This document shows positions 6,540-8,084 of a DNA stretch of 8,084 nt, piece by piece. The notes beneath the pieces were generated by a model. It did not search any database. It was not told the DNA's origin and saw only the letters and a list, made by a program, of their open reading frames with translations. The stretch comes from Oscillospiraceae bacterium. GTDB lineage: Bacteria; Bacillota; Clostridia; Oscillospirales; Oscillospiraceae. Each line of letters begins with the position of its first letter. The first letter of the stretch is position 1. The position numbers and the translations under genes are program-made. The DNA lies in contig JAKSPP010000066.1 of assembly GCA_024404735.1 (NCBI GenBank), positions 1 to 8,084 of the forward strand, read 5' to 3'.

Positions 6540-6691
6540 TGGAAAACAGACAGGATAAAAGCATCCCTCAGTCCGATAATAAAGATGCTCCGAAAAAAGA
6601 CCTTGGCACAGACTTCTGGATGGATTTGTTAAATCCACCTGCCTGCAAAAGAGGCGAGAACTGCGATAACTGCGGGCGCTGTGAGCATTAA
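6539..6691 (+). CDS. Small Cys-rich peptide (50 aa), translationally coupled to the oxidoreductase
   Basis: The ATG shares one base with the preceding TAA (TAATG), the classic arrangement for coupled re-initiation. The 50-residue product starts MENRQDKSIPQSDNKDAPKK, a polar and probably disordered half, and ends with DLGTDFWMDLLNPPACK and a tail carrying C36, C42, C45 and C48 as C-X5-C-X2-C-X2-C, finishing GRCEH. Four close cysteines plus a terminal histidine suggest a metal site (zinc or Fe-S), but no named family is recognised. There is no transmembrane segment or signal peptide. It is followed directly by a strong terminator, so it is the last gene of a two-gene operon. A role with the flavoenzyme, such as electron transfer, metal delivery or regulation, is inferred from position only. 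A modified-peptide precursor is a less likely alternative. Confidence 0.65.
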   Translation: MENRQDKSIPQSDNKDAPKKDLGTDFWMDLLNPPACKRGENCDNCGRCEH

Positions 6692-6713
6692 AATAAAATT
6701 CAAATTATAGATT

Positions 6714-6760
6714 AATCCCCCCGAATCTGTCATAATCAGGCAGAAATCGGGGGGATTTTT
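6714..6760 (+). terminator. Intrinsic terminator of the oxidoreductase operon
   Basis: AATCCCCCCGA (6714-6724) pairs perfectly with TCGGGGGGATT (6747-6757), followed by a T run through 6760. It lies 22 bases after the small Cys-rich gene and also directly after the convergent FliB-like gene, but its minus-side T tract is poor. Confidence 0.9.
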
Positions 6761-6762
6761 CG

Positions 6763-7479
6763 TTATTTTGAGTCTGAAATACGTTCTTCCAGAACCTCGT
6801 CATCATATTCAACATCATATGACCAGACTCTGCATATCTCAATAAGAGCTTCAAGACTCATATCCGTTTTTTCCCATAGTGACTTAATTTCGGCAACCGC
6901 AGCTCTAATAAAGGCAACCCTCTCCTCTACCCTGTCATCATACAGGGCATTGGACAGATGGCGGAAAATGAGATACTCCTCAAGCCTTGCAAGAGGACCC
7001 GAGGCTTTAACGCCTGCAAGCATTCTGTCACGAAGCTCGGAAAGCCATTCCTCATCCCAGGGTATTTCCTCCTCTTCCCCGTCATCCTCTATAGCTTCAA
7101 GGCAAAGGGGTTCGGGATATGAAAGAATTATTCTTCCCGCCTCCTCGCAGACAAGCCCGAGACCTATTTCCGTTCTGTCTGCCCAGAAATTACGAAAACG
7201 GGGATGGTCACGGCAGATATTGCACAGGATGTCCTCACCGCTTCTTATAATCAGGCGGCAAAGCCCTTCTTCATTAAGGAAGGGGCAGGTTTCGTCGGGC
7301 AGGAGCTTAAAATGAGGCTCGTCCCCCGCCTCAATATACGGGGCAATTTCCGGGTCCTTCATATATGAGGAGAGCTTATCCCCGTCAACATCGATTTCCC
7401 AGCCCCTGCAGCAGGTATGTCTGCAGGAGGAGGCCGTGCACTTAAAGGATTTATAGTAATTGGGAACAAGAGTTTTCAT
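6763..7479 (-). CDS. FliB-like Cys-rich protein (flagellin lysine-N-methylase family)
   Basis: The 238-residue product shows the family's N-terminal pattern: YYKSFKCTASSCRHTCCRGWEID (8-30), with C14, C19, C23 and C24; then CPFLNEEGLCRL (65-76); then the LCNICRDHPRF segment (85-95); then a further cysteine C111 before EEAG. This C-x4-C-x3-CC...C...C...C-x2-C layout is shared by FliB, which methylates flagellin lysines in Salmonella and probably carries a metal or Fe-S cluster, and by many clostridial homologues in genomes without clear flagella. The C-terminal half is acidic and helical with no recognised domain. Characterised FliB proteins are longer, near 400 residues, so this is the short form. 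No flagellar gene is in the window. The start ATG at 7479 has GGAG 10 bases upstream and its own promoter. The substrate is unknown; the flagellin role is family-level only. Confidence 0.75.
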   Translation of the reverse strand: MKTLVPNYYKSFKCTASSCRHTCCRGWEIDVDGDKLSSYMKDPEIAPYIEAGDEPHFKLLPDETCPFLNEEGLCRLIIRSGEDILCNICRDHPRFRNFWADRTEIGLGLVCEEAGRIILSYPEPLCLEAIEDDGEEEEIPWDEEWLSELRDRMLAGVKASGPLARLEEYLIFRHLSNALYDDRVEERVAFIRAAVAEIKSLWEKTDMSLEALIEICRVWSYDVEYDDEVLEERISDSK

Positions 7480-7515
7480 TCATCGTCGGCTCCATTGTAA
7501 GCTTGTTTATTCATT

Positions 7516-7544
7516 ATTATATATTGTATGAAGTGTTATTACAA
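7516..7544 (-). promoter_or_regulatory. Sigma-A promoter for the FliB-like gene
   Basis: On the minus strand TTGTAA (7544-7539), exactly 17 bases, then a perfect TATAAT (7521-7516). The expected leader is about 30 bases. It shows the gene is transcribed independently of the gene at the right edge. Confidence 0.7.
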
Positions 7545-7616
7545 TAGAAATATAAAATTGCCACCGGCATTCAATTCACTACCGCTCCCGCTCGAGTCCC
7601 ATTGACAAATAAATAT

Positions 7617-7684
7617 CCACCCGCATAGCGCAGTGTTCATAAAACAGTAACACTGAAAAATGAGCACTGTTGCTATCGGGTTGG
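7617..7684. repeat. 68-bp imperfect inverted repeat with internal repeated heptamers
   Basis: The left arm 7617-7640 (starts CCACCCGCATAGC, ends CAGTGTTCAT) and right arm 7660-7684 (starts ATGAGCACTG, ends CTATCGGGTTGG) are complementary at 21 bases plus one wobble, with three small bulges. The 19-base centre contains AACACTG (7649-7655), which can pair instead with CAGTGTT (7631-7637), and AACAGT (7643-7648), which can pair with ACTGTT (7666-7671). No T tract follows on either side, so it is not a simple terminator. It lies in the 270-base gap 7480-7749, which otherwise holds only the FliB-like promoter and the hairpin at 7703-7736. It could be a recombination or protein-binding site, or a structured RNA. 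Confidence 0.6.
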
Positions 7685-7690
7685 CTAAGA

Positions 7691-7736
7691 AAAATTTGAA
7701 GGGTGATATTCCGCACCATTAGGTGTGGCGTATCAC
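7691..7736 (-). terminator. Terminator-like hairpin after the right-edge gene
   Basis: GTGATATTCCGCACC (7703-7717) and GGTGTGGCGTATCAC (7722-7736) form a 15-position stem with 12 matches and a four-base loop. On the minus strand it starts 14 bases after the stop of the gene ending at 7750 and is followed 8 bases later by a run of T (complement of 7690-7694). This is a plausible intrinsic terminator with a slightly distant U tract. Confidence 0.55.
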
Positions 7737-7749
7737 GCTTCTTTTCGTT

Positions 7750-8084
7750 TTATCTGCGTTTCCCCTTGCGTCCTCGTTGATTTGTACCAGACTTTAATTT
7801 CTTTGAACGGTTCAAAGCTTTCATGAGTACAGTAAACTCTTCAGGTGACAGGCTCTTGTAGTCCAGTCCGAGCTGGTGACACAACAGAAAAAGCTGCGTT
7901 TCTTTTGCACTTCCTTTGAAATTGGCAGCTTCTTCAATCCCTTCTCGGATCGTATCTGCAACAGATGTTTCCGGTGCTGTATCAAAATCCTTCGTGTGTG
8001 CGGAACGGATATCTTTTGCAATAGCATCCATATCATCATGAACCATATGCGCAAAGTAATTGTCTTCGTCAATATGAGCCGCTT
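7750..8084 (-). CDS. Unrecognised protein, C-terminal 110 residues (start beyond window)
   Basis: The frame is open from the right window edge to the TAA at 7752-7750. An ATG at 8046 exists, but the frame continues upstream as AAHIDEDNYFAH, which reads like ordinary coding sequence, and no ribosome site precedes that ATG, so the true start is outside. The visible part has an acidic helical stretch (HIDEDNYFAHMVHDDMDAI), a middle part around TSVADTIREGIEEAANF, a hydrophobic helix TQLFLLCHQLGLDY followed by SLSPEEFTVLMKALN, and a very basic tail ending GRKGKRR. The tail suggests nucleic-acid contact. I do not recognise the family. Codon use looks less biased to C/G endings than in the central genes, and the palindromic DNA next to it hints at an accessory or mobile segment, but no integrase, relaxase or transposase motif is visible. 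Confidence 0.55.
   Translation of the reverse strand, partial: AAHIDEDNYFAHMVHDDMDAIAKDIRSAHTKDFDTAPETSVADTIREGIEEAANFKGSAKETQLFLLCHQLGLDYKSLSPEEFTVLMKALNRSKKLKSGTNQRGRKGKRR

Noticed and set aside
5808..6638. Long minus-strand open frame (276 codons) opposite the oxidoreductase
   Set aside because: It is antisense to a well-supported FAD protein with biased codons, has low-complexity-like composition and no family motif, and runs through the small Cys-rich gene. The same applies to the minus frame at 5025-5528.
7584..7602. tRNA T-arm-like string (CTCGAGTCCCAT)
   Set aside because: No matching acceptor, anticodon or D-arm pairing could be found on either strand, so it is neither a tRNA gene nor a convincing attachment-site remnant.
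7602..7630. TTGACA at 7602 as a plus-strand promoter
   Set aside because: The positions 17 bases downstream (ATAGCG) do not resemble a -10, and there is no plus-strand gene to the right.
7539..7640. Minus-strand 33-codon frame starting ATG at 7640 (MNTALCGWIF...), part of a longer open stretch through the palindrome
   Set aside because: No ribosome binding site, it includes one arm of the inverted repeat, and it runs into the -35 box of the FliB-like promoter. The open stretch looks incidental, although a conserved copy elsewhere would make it worth reopening.

Overview
The window looks like chromosomal DNA from a low-to-mid GC Gram-positive anaerobe of the class Clostridia, probably a gut-type Oscillospirales or Lachnospirales relative from a metagenome. 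This is inferred from AT-rich intergenic promoters with near-consensus sigma-A boxes, GGAGG-type ribosome binding sites, a TTG start, and clostridial gene types (ROK glucokinase, FliB-like Cys-rich protein, bacterial PMT-type glycosyltransferase). No rRNA, tRNA, CRISPR array or transposase was found.

Layout. At 1-~300 (minus) lies the middle of a GH10-like glycoside hydrolase. It meets, within about 20 bases, a LysR-type regulator (plus, to 995) that lacks its DNA-binding domain. Both genes have lost their 5' halves at the same point, which suggests a deletion or a chimeric contig join. A bidirectional terminator separates the LysR remnant from a convergent PMT-family membrane glycosyltransferase (1080-3002, minus). 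A divergent promoter region follows, then a ROK-family sugar kinase (3170-4105, plus) with a TTG start. A strong 14-bp hairpin separates this from a convergent MarR-family regulator (4298-4798, minus).

The most coherent functional unit is 4298-6691. The MarR gene is divergent from an FAD-dependent oxidoreductase (5040-6539), with near-consensus promoters facing both ways. Two TTG(A)-N5/6-(T)CAA half-palindromes lie between them, and one overlaps the marR -35 box. The oxidoreductase overlaps by one base (TAATG) a 50-codon gene for a Cys-rich peptide with a C-X5-C-X2-C-X2-C tail. A strong terminator follows. I infer a two-gene redox operon under local MarR control with unknown substrate.

Downstream, a minus-strand FliB-like Cys-rich protein (6763-7479) has its own promoter. 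The 270-base gap 7480-7749 holds that promoter, a 68-bp imperfect inverted repeat with internal repeated heptamers, and a terminator-like hairpin. The window ends inside an unrecognised minus-strand gene (7750-8084) with a very basic C-terminus.
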